Shown in pieces: positions 24,906 through 34,474 of a stretch of DNA of 64,000 nucleotides. The notes beneath the pieces were generated by a model that was not told where the DNA came from, did no database searches, and worked only from the letters and a program-made list of their open reading frames with translations. The position numbers and the translations under genes are program-made. This stretch comes from Pedobacter caeni (GTDB lineage Bacteria; Bacteroidota; Bacteroidia; Sphingobacteriales; Sphingobacteriaceae): assembly GCF_900129215.1 (NCBI RefSeq), contig NZ_FQUQ01000003.1, positions 1,054,998 through 1,118,997 of the forward strand, read 5' to 3'. Position 1 is the first letter of the stretch, and the number at the start of each line of letters is the position of its first letter.

Positions 24906-26590
24906 TGATGAAAGAACTAAAAAAATATATGCTGTTTGTCCTGTTGCTTGCTATTGTAGCCTGCAAGAAGGATAAAACAGATTTTCAATATGATAACCGC
25001 AAAGTAACGGATAGCCGCAAAAATTCCACAGTAAGACTGATCAACCTTGCCGGTTATAATCAGGTAAGACTCAATGGAGATACCCTGACCAATTATGTGG
25101 TCAGAGCACCAAATGATCCCAGGGCAGGACAATATCCGGGGACACTTTATTTTCCCGATAACGGAAGATTAGGGACAACCTGGTATATCCCTCAAAATCT
25201 TTTGGATAAAGGTGCTGCAAAAGTATTTGTGGAAACCAAAATCTACAATCCATTGGTAGATACGCTTAAACTGGAAGTCAGCGAAGAGCCTCAGCAAGCC
25301 ATGGATTATTACCTTTTGCCGAAGAAAGAGACATATGGGGTAACCGGGCAGCCTCCCTTTATTAAAATACCAAGATCGGTAGCTTCCCCTGCGAATCCTG
25401 CCAATTTTAAGGTCAGGATCCTGAATCTGTCTGCTAAGGTTCTTCCTGCGCAGGGAATGGAAGACCTGATGGGACCAATGAGCCTGACCTGGGCAGATGG
25501 GACGTCAGTAAGTGATAAAACCAATAATATCCCTCCGGGTCAGTATTCGGAATACATAGAGCTTCCTTATGGTACTGCCCAGCTAAAAGTACTGACGCAA
25601 AATGGTATTCAGATTTCTGGTGCGGGACCGGATGTCTTGGATGCGGCAACATCAACGATATTCGGTACTACACTGACTTATGCTCCGGTAAAAACCTATG
25701 CACCTGGTGGAGTTTATACCATTGTGGTGGCAGCAAGGGAATTTGAAATTCCTTACAGAGATGGCAATCCTGGAGAAACAGTGAAAGGATATCAAAATGC
25801 ATTCCGCATCATCAATGACATCTCCGAACCTTTGAACCTGAGTTATGGGAGGGTTCAGGCTGTAAATGCGGTTCCGGGTACCACAGGAATGAAAGTGTTA
25901 ATCAATGGAAAAGTGCTGGATGGTCCGATGAATTATGCGACAAATACTGCGTATCAAAGCCTGATTGTTGGTGGATATCAGATTGAGGCAGTAGATGCTT
26001 CGGGTGCAGTTCTGGCTACAAAATCCTTCCAGCTGGATGCCAATACCAATTTCTCTTTCTGGGTTCATCCGGATGCAGAGGGGAAAACTATGATCAGTGC
26101 CATTGCCAATGATTTGAGTGGGATATTTGTCGGGGAAGCGGGAGATGATGCTTCTTCAGCACGATTTACACGGGAATATCCTTTCGGTATTCGCTTCCTG
26201 AACCTTTGTCCGGACGTTCCTTACCTCACCCTGACAACAGATAATGCACAGGCATTTTCCAGTTTGTACGGATTTAATACCGTTGCCGTGAATAACCTGA
26301 GGCCAGGGATTGCACCTACGGTGGCCCCATATATCAGGCCTTACCAGGATGCCAGACCTTACCAGATTATGGCCTTCCGTTCTTCACCTTCAGTGGTTCC
26401 GGGAACCTGGGCAAGTGACATTCCGGTGCTGACCGGCAAAAATCTCATCGCCAGACCAGAATTGTATGTGAGGGGAGAATTGCCCAATCATGAACCTGGT
26501 TTTTATACCATCGCATTGGTGGGAAGCACAAAGGCCCCCGCAGGGAGTGCCGGAAAAGCAAAAATGATCATTGTGAAACACAATAAATAG
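24905..26590 (+). CDS. Envelope lipoprotein, DUF4397-like
   Basis: The 561-residue product has a lipoprotein signal ending in AIVAC followed by KKDKTD, a start compatible with Bacteroidota surface-export signals. The mature protein consists of repeated beta-rich modules (VRLINLAGYNQVRLNG, VRILNLSAK, FRIINDI, IRFLNLCPDV) that look like DUF4397-type Ig-like repeats. It is translationally coupled to the TonB receptor gene through a TAATG overlap. It may be a surface partner of that receptor. The domain name is tentative. Confidence 0.7.
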   Translation: MMKELKKYMLFVLLLAIVACKKDKTDFQYDNRKVTDSRKNSTVRLINLAGYNQVRLNGDTLTNYVVRAPNDPRAGQYPGTLYFPDNGRLGTTWYIPQNLLDKGAAKVFVETKIYNPLVDTLKLEVSEEPQQAMDYYLLPKKETYGVTGQPPFIKIPRSVASPANPANFKVRILNLSAKVLPAQGMEDLMGPMSLTWADGTSVSDKTNNIPPGQYSEYIELPYGTAQLKVLTQNGIQISGAGPDVLDAATSTIFGTTLTYAPVKTYAPGGVYTIVVAAREFEIPYRDGNPGETVKGYQNAFRIINDISEPLNLSYGRVQAVNAVPGTTGMKVLINGKVLDGPMNYATNTAYQSLIVGGYQIEAVDASGAVLATKSFQLDANTNFSFWVHPDAEGKTMISAIANDLSGIFVGEAGDDASSARFTREYPFGIRFLNLCPDVPYLTLTTDNAQAFSSLYGFNTVAVNNLRPGIAPTVAPYIRPYQDARPYQIMAFRSSPSVVPGTWASDIPVLTGKNLIARPELYVRGELPNHEPGFYTIALVGSTKAPAGSAGKAKMIIVKHNK

Positions 26591-26597
26591 AAGCGTT

Positions 26598-27794
26598 ATG
26601 GCACAATTAAGATTACAAAATATACTGTTCTGCGCTGCGGTCCTCCTGCTTTTTGCCAGCGGCTGCAGTAAAGTCGATTATGCAAAAATAGACGATCCTG
26701 CTTATTTAAGGGTCTTCAATAACCTGAACTATGTTGTCGGGCTGGAGAATAAAGATGAAGAAGTTCCCTTTCTGACCATGTTGATTGATCCGGAAATGGA
26801 TAAAGACGGAATACCGGTCAAAGCAGGGATTAAAGGAGATTTTCTGGATCAGCGGGAGCCTTATGCACCCCCATATCCTTCTCATGTGGGCAGCAGCACT
26901 TCTTACAAAAATCCTGAATATCCGGGAAAGGAAAATGTTCTGGTAGGCCCTGTACTAAACGGCTTTGACCTGAGCAGCTGGGCGCAGATCCCTTCAGGAA
27001 AACACCGGATTGTATTTATGTTCCGTCCGGTAAATAATGTGCCCTTCTTTAATCTGGAATCCCGTTTGAAGCAAAAAGTATTGATTGATACCACCATTAT
27101 GCTGGATTCAAAAGAGGTGTATACGCTACACATCCTGCAGAAGAATTTCCAGACCAAGAAGAACGGGGTCTACCTGAGAAAGGAAAATTTTCATAAGCTC
27201 TCTTTATCAGATTCACTGGTTTACGTGAATTTCTATAACATGAGTGCCAAAGGGTTTCAGGAATCTAGTAACGACCTGAAAGAAGCGAATAGAAAATCAG
27301 GTTCATTGAGGTATGGGATCAAGGACAATATGAACATTTTTCAATCGCTGTTCACAAGTGAGAAAACGATGCTGAGTCCGGTTTATTCCAGTACCTATAA
27401 GTTTATGGGACAGCTGACAAGGAATTCTGAAGTGCTGGAAGTGAGTAAGTATTACAGCTTTCCACTCTTCGCCGATCCTAAATCAAATGGGATATACACC
27501 AATATCTGGCAACGTTTTGACCTGATGGCGCTGGGTATGAATCCTGCAAATAATCCATATGAACCTTATCTCATGAATACCGAAGGGAACTGGGCCCCGA
27601 TCAACTGCATGGTTGATGGTAAATCGCAACTGGAAGGAAATGACAACGGAGCACAGTTGCCGAACATGATTATAAACATTCATTCAGGGAAATACAATCC
27701 CCGCTCTTTTGCAACGGTGAATACGATTGAAATTGTAAACGGTAATGTTTACCTGACTACGATTCAGAGAAAATATGCCCCACCTATCTATTAA
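26598..27794 (+). CDS. Hypothetical envelope lipoprotein
   Basis: The 398-residue product has a lipoprotein signal ending ASGC (Cys23) and the block DPAYLRVFNNLNYVV, which echoes the first strands of the preceding lipoprotein. The rest is beta-rich, with no domain I can name. It follows its neighbour by seven bases, so both are made from the same message. The usual SusD helical repeats are absent. A surface-exposed partner of the TonB receptor is the simplest reading. Confidence 0.7.
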   Translation: MAQLRLQNILFCAAVLLLFASGCSKVDYAKIDDPAYLRVFNNLNYVVGLENKDEEVPFLTMLIDPEMDKDGIPVKAGIKGDFLDQREPYAPPYPSHVGSSTSYKNPEYPGKENVLVGPVLNGFDLSSWAQIPSGKHRIVFMFRPVNNVPFFNLESRLKQKVLIDTTIMLDSKEVYTLHILQKNFQTKKNGVYLRKENFHKLSLSDSLVYVNFYNMSAKGFQESSNDLKEANRKSGSLRYGIKDNMNIFQSLFTSEKTMLSPVYSSTYKFMGQLTRNSEVLEVSKYYSFPLFADPKSNGIYTNIWQRFDLMALGMNPANNPYEPYLMNTEGNWAPINCMVDGKSQLEGNDNGAQLPNMIINIHSGKYNPRSFATVNTIEIVNGNVYLTTIQRKYAPPIY

Positions 27795-27818
27795 CAATGC
27801 AGATCAGATTCTAAAAAT

Positions 27819-28910
27819 ATGCTAATGAACACTAGAAAATCAATAACACAGTCATTACTCCTGATCCCCGTATTCTTGCTGCTGGTGCTCCAGTCCTGCA
27901 AGCACAATGATCTGGAAATTGAAAAGGAAAATGAAAATTTCAGGCTGGCGACAGATTTTATAAAGAACAATTATGACATGACCCTTTTTTACGCCGCAGT
28001 GGAAAAGGTCGGACTGACAGAGAAATTGAGAGAAAACGGACCTTTTACCTTATTAGTACCTAATGATGCTGCCTTCCGGGAACTGGGCATCAACCGTCCT
28101 TCAGATTTTAATAAAATGAATCAGGATAGTCTTAAGAGTCTTGTGGAAAGACACATTCTGAGCAGACGGCTGCTATTTAGTGATGTGCCGCACAATGGCG
28201 TGGATGTACGTTATGCAACTCTGGCAGGAACAGAGGTGTACACTTCTAAGGCGGGGTATGCTCCTGGAAATGCTGCTTTCGCTGCTAATGACCTTTATTT
28301 CAATGGCTCTCCGGTAACACGTAAGGATGTGACACTGGCAAACGGAACTTTGCATATGCTCAATAAGGTGATGAAATATACGCCTGCGATGACCATTCAG
28401 GCCTGGTTATCTGCCCGTCCGAAGTACAGCATTTTTGTAGCAGGTTTAAAGAAATTCGGATTCTGGGATCAGTTGGCCACAGCCGGACCATTCACGGTAT
28501 TTGCCCCGGATAATGATGGTTTGAAAGCAAAAGGGATTACCGAAGCTTCAATTGCCGAAATGGATGCACAGTTATATCATGGGACACGTTTGTTTGGCAG
28601 TTATATTCTGCCTAAGAGCCATTTCTTTCTTTCAGATTTTGAGGTGTTCAGAGTCAATAATGGTCAGGAGTTTCTGGCCAAAAAGATTGATAATGATACC
28701 TGGTTTTCATATGTGTCTACAACGAAAAACTTTTTTACAAAAGCGATCACTGGAACTATAAGCCTGAGAACTGCACCTTCCTATCCCAATGTCATCTATG
28801 GAAATGCAGGAGCCAAAGTTCCGGCCTCATCAGATCACCTGTTTGATAACGGGGTGCTGCACGAAGTAAAAGGGGTGTTGTTGTTACCCGGACAAGCCTT
28901 AAAAAATTGA
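27819..28910 (+). CDS. Fasciclin (FAS1) repeat lipoprotein 1
   Basis: The 363-residue lipoprotein (signal ending LQSC, then KHND) contains two FAS1 domains, about residues 45-190 and 195-360. The hallmark FAS1 boxes are visible: GPFTLLVPNDAAFRELG with LANGTLHMLNKVM, then GPFTVFAPDNDGLKAKG with LFDNGVLHEVKGV. FAS1 domains serve in cell adhesion and matrix contact. It is the first of three such genes in a row. In the second domain the box 1 serine/aspartate pattern is changed (PDNDGL in place of PTDAAF). Confidence 0.88.
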   Translation: MLMNTRKSITQSLLLIPVFLLLVLQSCKHNDLEIEKENENFRLATDFIKNNYDMTLFYAAVEKVGLTEKLRENGPFTLLVPNDAAFRELGINRPSDFNKMNQDSLKSLVERHILSRRLLFSDVPHNGVDVRYATLAGTEVYTSKAGYAPGNAAFAANDLYFNGSPVTRKDVTLANGTLHMLNKVMKYTPAMTIQAWLSARPKYSIFVAGLKKFGFWDQLATAGPFTVFAPDNDGLKAKGITEASIAEMDAQLYHGTRLFGSYILPKSHFFLSDFEVFRVNNGQEFLAKKIDNDTWFSYVSTTKNFFTKAITGTISLRTAPSYPNVIYGNAGAKVPASSDHLFDNGVLHEVKGVLLLPGQALKN

Positions 28911-28930
28911 TAAAATTAAAGACAAAACAG

Positions 28931-30166
28931 ATGAAATCAATTCATATACTTACTTTTTGCCTGGTGTTTTTTACACTGGCATCCTGTAGAAAAAAAGAGT
29001 TTATGCCCGAAGTGGAGGGGCAACCGGTTCCACATCCGGAAATGACGGCCAGCCTGAAAGATGTGCTGAATACTTCTCCTTATACCATATTCAAAGCCGC
29101 CTGGGAGCGGAGTAATATGGATAAGATCATAAAAGAAAAAGGAGAACGGGCAAGCTATACGATGCTTGTGCCTACAAATGATGCTTTTATTGCTGATGGG
29201 CTAACCATGGAGAAAATCAACAGCATTGAACCGGCTTTATTGGATAGTATCTTGCTTTACCATACGCTAACCGGAACATTCAATCCTGAAGATGAGAAAG
29301 GGAGGGCAGATAATTATCCTGGGAAATCCCTGCTGCAGAATCCGTTTCTAAGGGTAAAAGCACCCTTTTCAGGCTCAGCTTTAGCTGCTCCTTATTTTTA
29401 CCTTCAATACCTGAAAGTGAGTGGTAATGAGCTTTTTGTGAACGGTAAAAAAGCAGGGGCCGGCGCTGCTGTTCTGGCGAAAAATGGAGTGATTTTGCCT
29501 GTCAGCCGTGTTTTACATAAGCCAACAAAGACGATTTTGCAGGTGCTGCAGGAGGATGGCCGTTTCGGAATGTACCTCGACCTGACTGCCCGTACAGACG
29601 CTTTGTTTGCAGAACTGACTTACGGAAATTTTCAGCATGATTTTACAGCGGGTTTGAAGGTGAGTGAGATGGGAGATTTTAACATTACTTTTCATTCCAT
29701 CTTTGCCATCACGGATGATGCTTTTCGTAAGGCAGGCTACAATACTGTAGATGAAATGATGGAATTGAATAACCGGAATCCCTTGCCTTATGTCGATTGG
29801 GATACCTATGCCGTAAAAGGTGGATTGGTAACCGATACTTTAGTGGGGTACCACAGATGGGGGACCTTCTTTTCTCATGATGAACCAAACGCAGGCCGGG
29901 GTACTGCCAATGTTACTAATTTCTACTCCAATGATTTAAATAATACCGTATTGGGGGATTATACGCTGGTACTTGGAGGTTTCCCAACCCCATTTCCTGC
30001 CTACAAAATGCCATTGGATTTCAATAACGAAGGCGGGGTCATTAAAGTAAAAGTGAAAGGATCAGATTATCCCGCTGCAAGTGTCATCGAATCGGATATC
30101 AATACGATTATGGGACCAGTGCATGTCGTAGACCGATTGTTACTGCCCAAGGATTTCAAATTGTAA
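28931..30166 (+). CDS. Fasciclin (FAS1) repeat lipoprotein 2
   Basis: The ATG at 28931 gives 411 residues with a clean lipoprotein signal (MKSIHILTFCLVFFTLASC); an upstream in-frame TTG at 28907 overlaps the preceding stop and is not needed. Two FAS1 domains are present. The first is typical (YTMLVPTNDAFIADGLTMEK). The second is more diverged and carries long insertions (about residues 210-400; FAITDDAFRKAGYNTVDEM). The three paralogues share little identity outside the FAS1 boxes, so the duplications look old. Confidence 0.85.
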   Translation: MKSIHILTFCLVFFTLASCRKKEFMPEVEGQPVPHPEMTASLKDVLNTSPYTIFKAAWERSNMDKIIKEKGERASYTMLVPTNDAFIADGLTMEKINSIEPALLDSILLYHTLTGTFNPEDEKGRADNYPGKSLLQNPFLRVKAPFSGSALAAPYFYLQYLKVSGNELFVNGKKAGAGAAVLAKNGVILPVSRVLHKPTKTILQVLQEDGRFGMYLDLTARTDALFAELTYGNFQHDFTAGLKVSEMGDFNITFHSIFAITDDAFRKAGYNTVDEMMELNNRNPLPYVDWDTYAVKGGLVTDTLVGYHRWGTFFSHDEPNAGRGTANVTNFYSNDLNNTVLGDYTLVLGGFPTPFPAYKMPLDFNNEGGVIKVKVKGSDYPAASVIESDINTIMGPVHVVDRLLLPKDFKL

Positions 30167-30193
30167 TTCCCGGATATACACGAATGATTTAAC

Positions 30194-31195
30194 ATGAACG
30201 CAATGAATAATTTAAAATATATCCTGTTGCCTGTACTCGCTTTAAGTATGAGCTTGTTCAGCTGCAAAAAAGAAGAGAAATCTTCTTCAGGAAAAGACAG
30301 CAATAAAATCAGCGCTGTAGTTGCAGATAATTTTAACTTATCTGTATTCAGTACAGGGCTTAACCGTAGCGGATTAAAAGCAAAGATGCAGGAAACAGGG
30401 CCTTTTACGGTAATCGCTCCTTCGGATGATGCTTTTCTCAAAGCTGGTTTTGCAAATCCGGTAGCAATTCTTAGCGCAGAGCCTTCGCGGGTTTCTGCAA
30501 TTATGAACTACCACGTGCTAAACGGAACTTATGAACTGAATAAACTACCCTTCCTGTTTAATCAGGAAATCCGTTCCGCAAACGGTGGGAAACTATTTGT
30601 TACCCGTTGGGTAAAGGGACCGGATACCGTGCTGACCATTAATGGCTCTAAAGTCTTGTCGCAAAATATCAGGGCTTCCAATGGACTCATTCAGGTAGTA
30701 GATCAAATGCTGGAACCTTATACACATGAACTGGTAACAGAAGCGATTGCATCCGACAGAGACCTGAGTTTATTTTATCAGGCCATTCAAAGAGCAGGAT
30801 TGATGGAAGTTCTGAACAGCAAAGGTCCCTTTACTGTATTCGCTCCTGAAAATGCGGCGATGACGGCTTATGGATTATCGAGTCTGGAGGCCATCAACGC
30901 ATCTGATCCGGCAAAGCTTGCGGCCTTGATGCGCTACCATATCATTACAGACCGTCGGTTTGTACATGATTATATCCTCAGTACAGGCGTAACGGCAAAA
31001 AGTGATCAAACGATGATCGACGGGAATTCCATTCAGATAGAGCTGATTCCAAACCCGAATGTTCCGGGTGGTTTTACCGGAATCCGCCTGAAAGGAACAG
31101 GGAATACCGCCTTCATCACCTTAAAGAAACAGGACGTACTTACAGGAAATGGCGTGCTTCATACCATTACAGGCATGTTGAAAATCACCCAGTAA
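30194..31195 (+). CDS. Fasciclin (FAS1) repeat lipoprotein 3
   Basis: The 333-residue product has a lipoprotein signal ending LFSC followed by KKEEK, which fits the Lys-acidic rule for surface-exported lipoproteins. Two regular FAS1 domains follow: about residues 40-185 (GPFTVIAPSDDAFLKAG, then ASNGLIQVVDQML) and 186-333 (GPFTVFAPENAAMTAYG, then GNGVLHTITGML). It is the most canonical of the three and ends close to the second domain, with no extra tail. An Oar-like receptor gene begins 21 bp later. Confidence 0.9.
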   Translation: MNAMNNLKYILLPVLALSMSLFSCKKEEKSSSGKDSNKISAVVADNFNLSVFSTGLNRSGLKAKMQETGPFTVIAPSDDAFLKAGFANPVAILSAEPSRVSAIMNYHVLNGTYELNKLPFLFNQEIRSANGGKLFVTRWVKGPDTVLTINGSKVLSQNIRASNGLIQVVDQMLEPYTHELVTEAIASDRDLSLFYQAIQRAGLMEVLNSKGPFTVFAPENAAMTAYGLSSLEAINASDPAKLAALMRYHIITDRRFVHDYILSTGVTAKSDQTMIDGNSIQIELIPNPNVPGGFTGIRLKGTGNTAFITLKKQDVLTGNGVLHTITGMLKITQ

Positions 31196-31216
31196 TTAAA
31201 AAATAAGATTTCAGAG

Positions 31217-34200
31217 ATGATTTTAAATAAGATACTCAAAAAAATAAGTGTACTCCTGATGTTGATGCTGCCTTTTGCGGCAATCGCGCAGGAGACCAGT
31301 GGTACCCTGAACGGGACAGTTTATGATGCCGGCGGACAACCTTTGCCTGGTGCTTCGGTGATTGCCATTCATCAACCTTCAGGGACCAAATATGCCACCT
31401 CGGCCGATGGAAAGGGGAGATATTATTTACCCAACCTTCGCATTGGAGGGCCTTATTCCGTAGAGGCGGCTATGATCAGCATGAGAACGGATAAAAAAGA
31501 GGGGATTACGATTCGTCTTGGTGCTGCGATATTGTTAAATTTTGCACTGAGCGATCAAACCCAGCAATTGGGAGAAGTGGTGATTAAAGCGACCAAGAGA
31601 GGAGCGCAGGCCAGTACTTATGGAACAGGGAAAAATATCAGCGCCGATCAGGTGAGGAATATGCCTACAGTTTCCAGAAGTCTAACCGATATTACCCGTC
31701 AGGTGCCGCAAGCGAGTAAGGACAATAGTTTTGGTGGAACAAACTTCCGTTACAATAACGTCACGATCGATGGTGCAATCAATAACGATGCAATTGGTTT
31801 CAGTCCATCTTTAGGCGGGCAATCAGGAACTTCAGGTATGGCAGGAAGCTCTACCCGAACTAATCCGGTATCCCTTGATGCGATCGAAGACATGCAGGTA
31901 TATCTGGCCCCTTACGATGTGAAAATAGGCAACTTTACCGGTGGTTCGGTTAATGCAGTGACCAGAAGTGGGACAAACACCATTAACGGATCTGTATATG
32001 GTTTTGGCCGTAACGCTGCCCTGACCGGCAACGACAAGGTGGGGACACTAGGTAAAATGAACAGTGATTTTTATGATTATCAGGCAGGTTTTCGTGTTGG
32101 ATTCCCCATCATCAAAAATAAACTTTTCTTCTTTACCAATGAGGAGTTTACTCGTCGTAGAGATCCTTTACAATTGTTGGCAGGAAGAGCAGAAACGGCT
32201 CATATCATGACGGGAGATGATGCAAAGGCGATTAGTGCAGCTAATTTCCTTAATGCAGGTACTGCAGGCGAATTTAACACGTATTCAAAATCACGTAAGT
32301 TCTTTAACCGCCTGGACTGGAACATCAACGATAAGCATCAACTGGCGATCAGGAACAATACCATCGTTTCTGAAGCCACTCATATGGACCGTGATCAGCA
32401 GGATTTCAGGTTCAGCAGCATGGCCTTTTTGCAGAAAAATAACCAAAGTTCTACTGTGGCTGAATTAAAAAGCAGATTCAGTAATAACTTCTCAGGGAAT
32501 TTGCTGGCTGGTTATACGATGGTCAACGATTCCAGAGATCCCATGGGTGATCCGAGCCTGCCACAGGTACAGATCGCCGGACGTACTCCAGGTACAACCA
32601 TCTATTTAGGAACAGACCGTGAGGCCAGTATCTTTGACATGAAGCAAAGAACACTCGAACTGACCGCCAACCTGAACTGGAACCTGGGCAAACATACCCT
32701 CACCCTGGGTACCCACAACGAGTTTTATAACATTAGTTATGGTTTTGTGAACGCATGGAACGGAAGGGTAGACTACCTGAGCATCGACGATTACCTGAGC
32801 AACAATCCATATCGGGTACGCGGAGCATATGGTTACCATAACAACAACAGAAACGAGCTTCTGAATCATCCGGCGGCAAAATTTAATGTAAATCTGTATA
32901 GTCTGTATTTTCAGGATGAAATCCGTGTTTCGGATAAGCTAAAGGTGATTCCGGGGCTTAGGGCTGATATGGCACACCTGCCGGAAAAGCCACAGTTAAG
33001 TGATAAAACACGTACGGCTCTTGACGATCCTTTTTTTGGACGTACGTATACCTATACCCCATTAAAAAGGATTACCAATGACTTCCTGAATAAGGTACAG
33101 CTCTCTCCAAGAGTAGGATTCAGGTACGACTGGATGGGCGATCAGAGTTTGATTTTGAGAGGTGGCGCAGGTTTGTTTACGGGTAGGATCCCAATGGCAT
33201 GGTTAGCTTATGCTTTTTACAATACAGGGGATAGCTTTGGTGGTTTCGATCAGAAAGCAGATCAGAAACCTTTTGTACCAGGTAGCAATCCTTTAAAAGG
33301 AGGACCAAATGGAATCGCAGATTTTATTCAGGAGAATGGTGCAGTGATCAATAATCCCAATAGTGGAAAAACCCAGGTTGACCTTATAGACAATGGATTT
33401 GTGATGCCTCAGGTACTAAGAACAAGCTTAGGGATAGATTATACAACTCCTGGTCAGTGGAAATTCGGACTGGAAGCGATCTATACCAAAAATATCAAAG
33501 ATGTGCTTTTTCAGCAATTGAATGTGCAGGATAATCCTACTTATTATGGATATGATAAAGCACAGCAGCAACCGGTTTACAGCGGAACAGTAGATCAACG
33601 CTTTTCCAATACTTATCTGTTGAGCAATACGAGCAAAGGATACCGATACAGTCTGACTGGTAGCATCAGCAAAAATATTGCTGAGGTGTTGCAGGCTTCG
33701 GTTGCCTATACTTACGGACAGTCTAAAGATTTGTCGAACGGTGTGCGTAACTCTATGGAATCGAACTGGCAATTGAATCAGTCTTTGGTACCTAACAATC
33801 CGGTATTGGCCAATAGCAATTTCGACATCAGACATCGCATTGTGAGTACCATCAGTTACAATAAAATATGGAATAAAGCAGGAAGAACGAATATTTCCTT
33901 ATTCTTCAGTGCGCAATCCGGCAGCCCATTCACTTACGGTATTGTAAACAACAGTATCCAGGGCTTACCACAACAGGTGAGTCTGGCTTATATTCCGACC
34001 AGAGAAGAGAGTCTCCGTTATTTTGGGGATAGGAATACCGGTGGGATGCTCCATACTGCCCAACAGCAAGCCGATGCTTTTAATGCATATATCGATGGAG
34101 ACGATTACCTGAGCAGCAGAAGAGGACAGTTGACAGAAAGAAATAAAGGGAGGACACCATGGAACCTGCAGGCCGACCTGCATCTTTCTCATGATTTGTA

Positions 34201-34471
34201 TGTCACAGGAGATAAAAAAAGATTCATCACCCTGACTGCAGATGTGATGAACCTGACCAACCTGATCAGCAAAAACTGGGGCATACAATATTTCTCACCC
34301 AATACTTTCAACTCTACTTCCAGTGTTGGATTAACTCAGGAGTTATTTCCACCCCAGCAAAATCCGGGTGGATATCCTTTGTACCAGTTTAACGCACCTG
34401 GTAAGCCCTATAGTGTGGATTATTATGGTTCAAGAAGTCAGGTGCAATTTGGTTTAAGATATACTTTTTAA
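31217..34471 (+). CDS. Oar-like TonB-dependent receptor
   Basis: The 1084-residue outer-membrane protein has a signal peptide ending near AIAQ (residue 25), a carboxypeptidase-regulatory-like domain (about 30-110; LNGTVYDAGGQPLPGASV), a plug (about 120-260) with FTGGSVNAVTRSGTN typical of Oar/TonB receptors, and a beta barrel ending GLRYTF. Unlike the first receptor it has no STN domain, so it would be a transport or adhesion channel rather than the signalling input. The next gene starts three bases after its stop. Confidence 0.88.
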   Translation: MILNKILKKISVLLMLMLPFAAIAQETSGTLNGTVYDAGGQPLPGASVIAIHQPSGTKYATSADGKGRYYLPNLRIGGPYSVEAAMISMRTDKKEGITIRLGAAILLNFALSDQTQQLGEVVIKATKRGAQASTYGTGKNISADQVRNMPTVSRSLTDITRQVPQASKDNSFGGTNFRYNNVTIDGAINNDAIGFSPSLGGQSGTSGMAGSSTRTNPVSLDAIEDMQVYLAPYDVKIGNFTGGSVNAVTRSGTNTINGSVYGFGRNAALTGNDKVGTLGKMNSDFYDYQAGFRVGFPIIKNKLFFFTNEEFTRRRDPLQLLAGRAETAHIMTGDDAKAISAANFLNAGTAGEFNTYSKSRKFFNRLDWNINDKHQLAIRNNTIVSEATHMDRDQQDFRFSSMAFLQKNNQSSTVAELKSRFSNNFSGNLLAGYTMVNDSRDPMGDPSLPQVQIAGRTPGTTIYLGTDREASIFDMKQRTLELTANLNWNLGKHTLTLGTHNEFYNISYGFVNAWNGRVDYLSIDDYLSNNPYRVRGAYGYHNNNRNELLNHPAAKFNVNLYSLYFQDEIRVSDKLKVIPGLRADMAHLPEKPQLSDKTRTALDDPFFGRTYTYTPLKRITNDFLNKVQLSPRVGFRYDWMGDQSLILRGGAGLFTGRIPMAWLAYAFYNTGDSFGGFDQKADQKPFVPGSNPLKGGPNGIADFIQENGAVINNPNSGKTQVDLIDNGFVMPQVLRTSLGIDYTTPGQWKFGLEAIYTKNIKDVLFQQLNVQDNPTYYGYDKAQQQPVYSGTVDQRFSNTYLLSNTSKGYRYSLTGSISKNIAEVLQASVAYTYGQSKDLSNGVRNSMESNWQLNQSLVPNNPVLANSNFDIRHRIVSTISYNKIWNKAGRTNISLFFSAQSGSPFTYGIVNNSIQGLPQQVSLAYIPTREESLRYFGDRNTGGMLHTAQQQADAFNAYIDGDDYLSSRRGQLTERNKGRTPWNLQADLHLSHDLYVTGDKKRFITLTADVMNLTNLISKNWGIQYFSPNTFNSTSSVGLTQELFPPQQNPGGYPLYQFNAPGKPYSVDYYGSRSQVQFGLRYTF

Positions 34472-34474
34472 GCA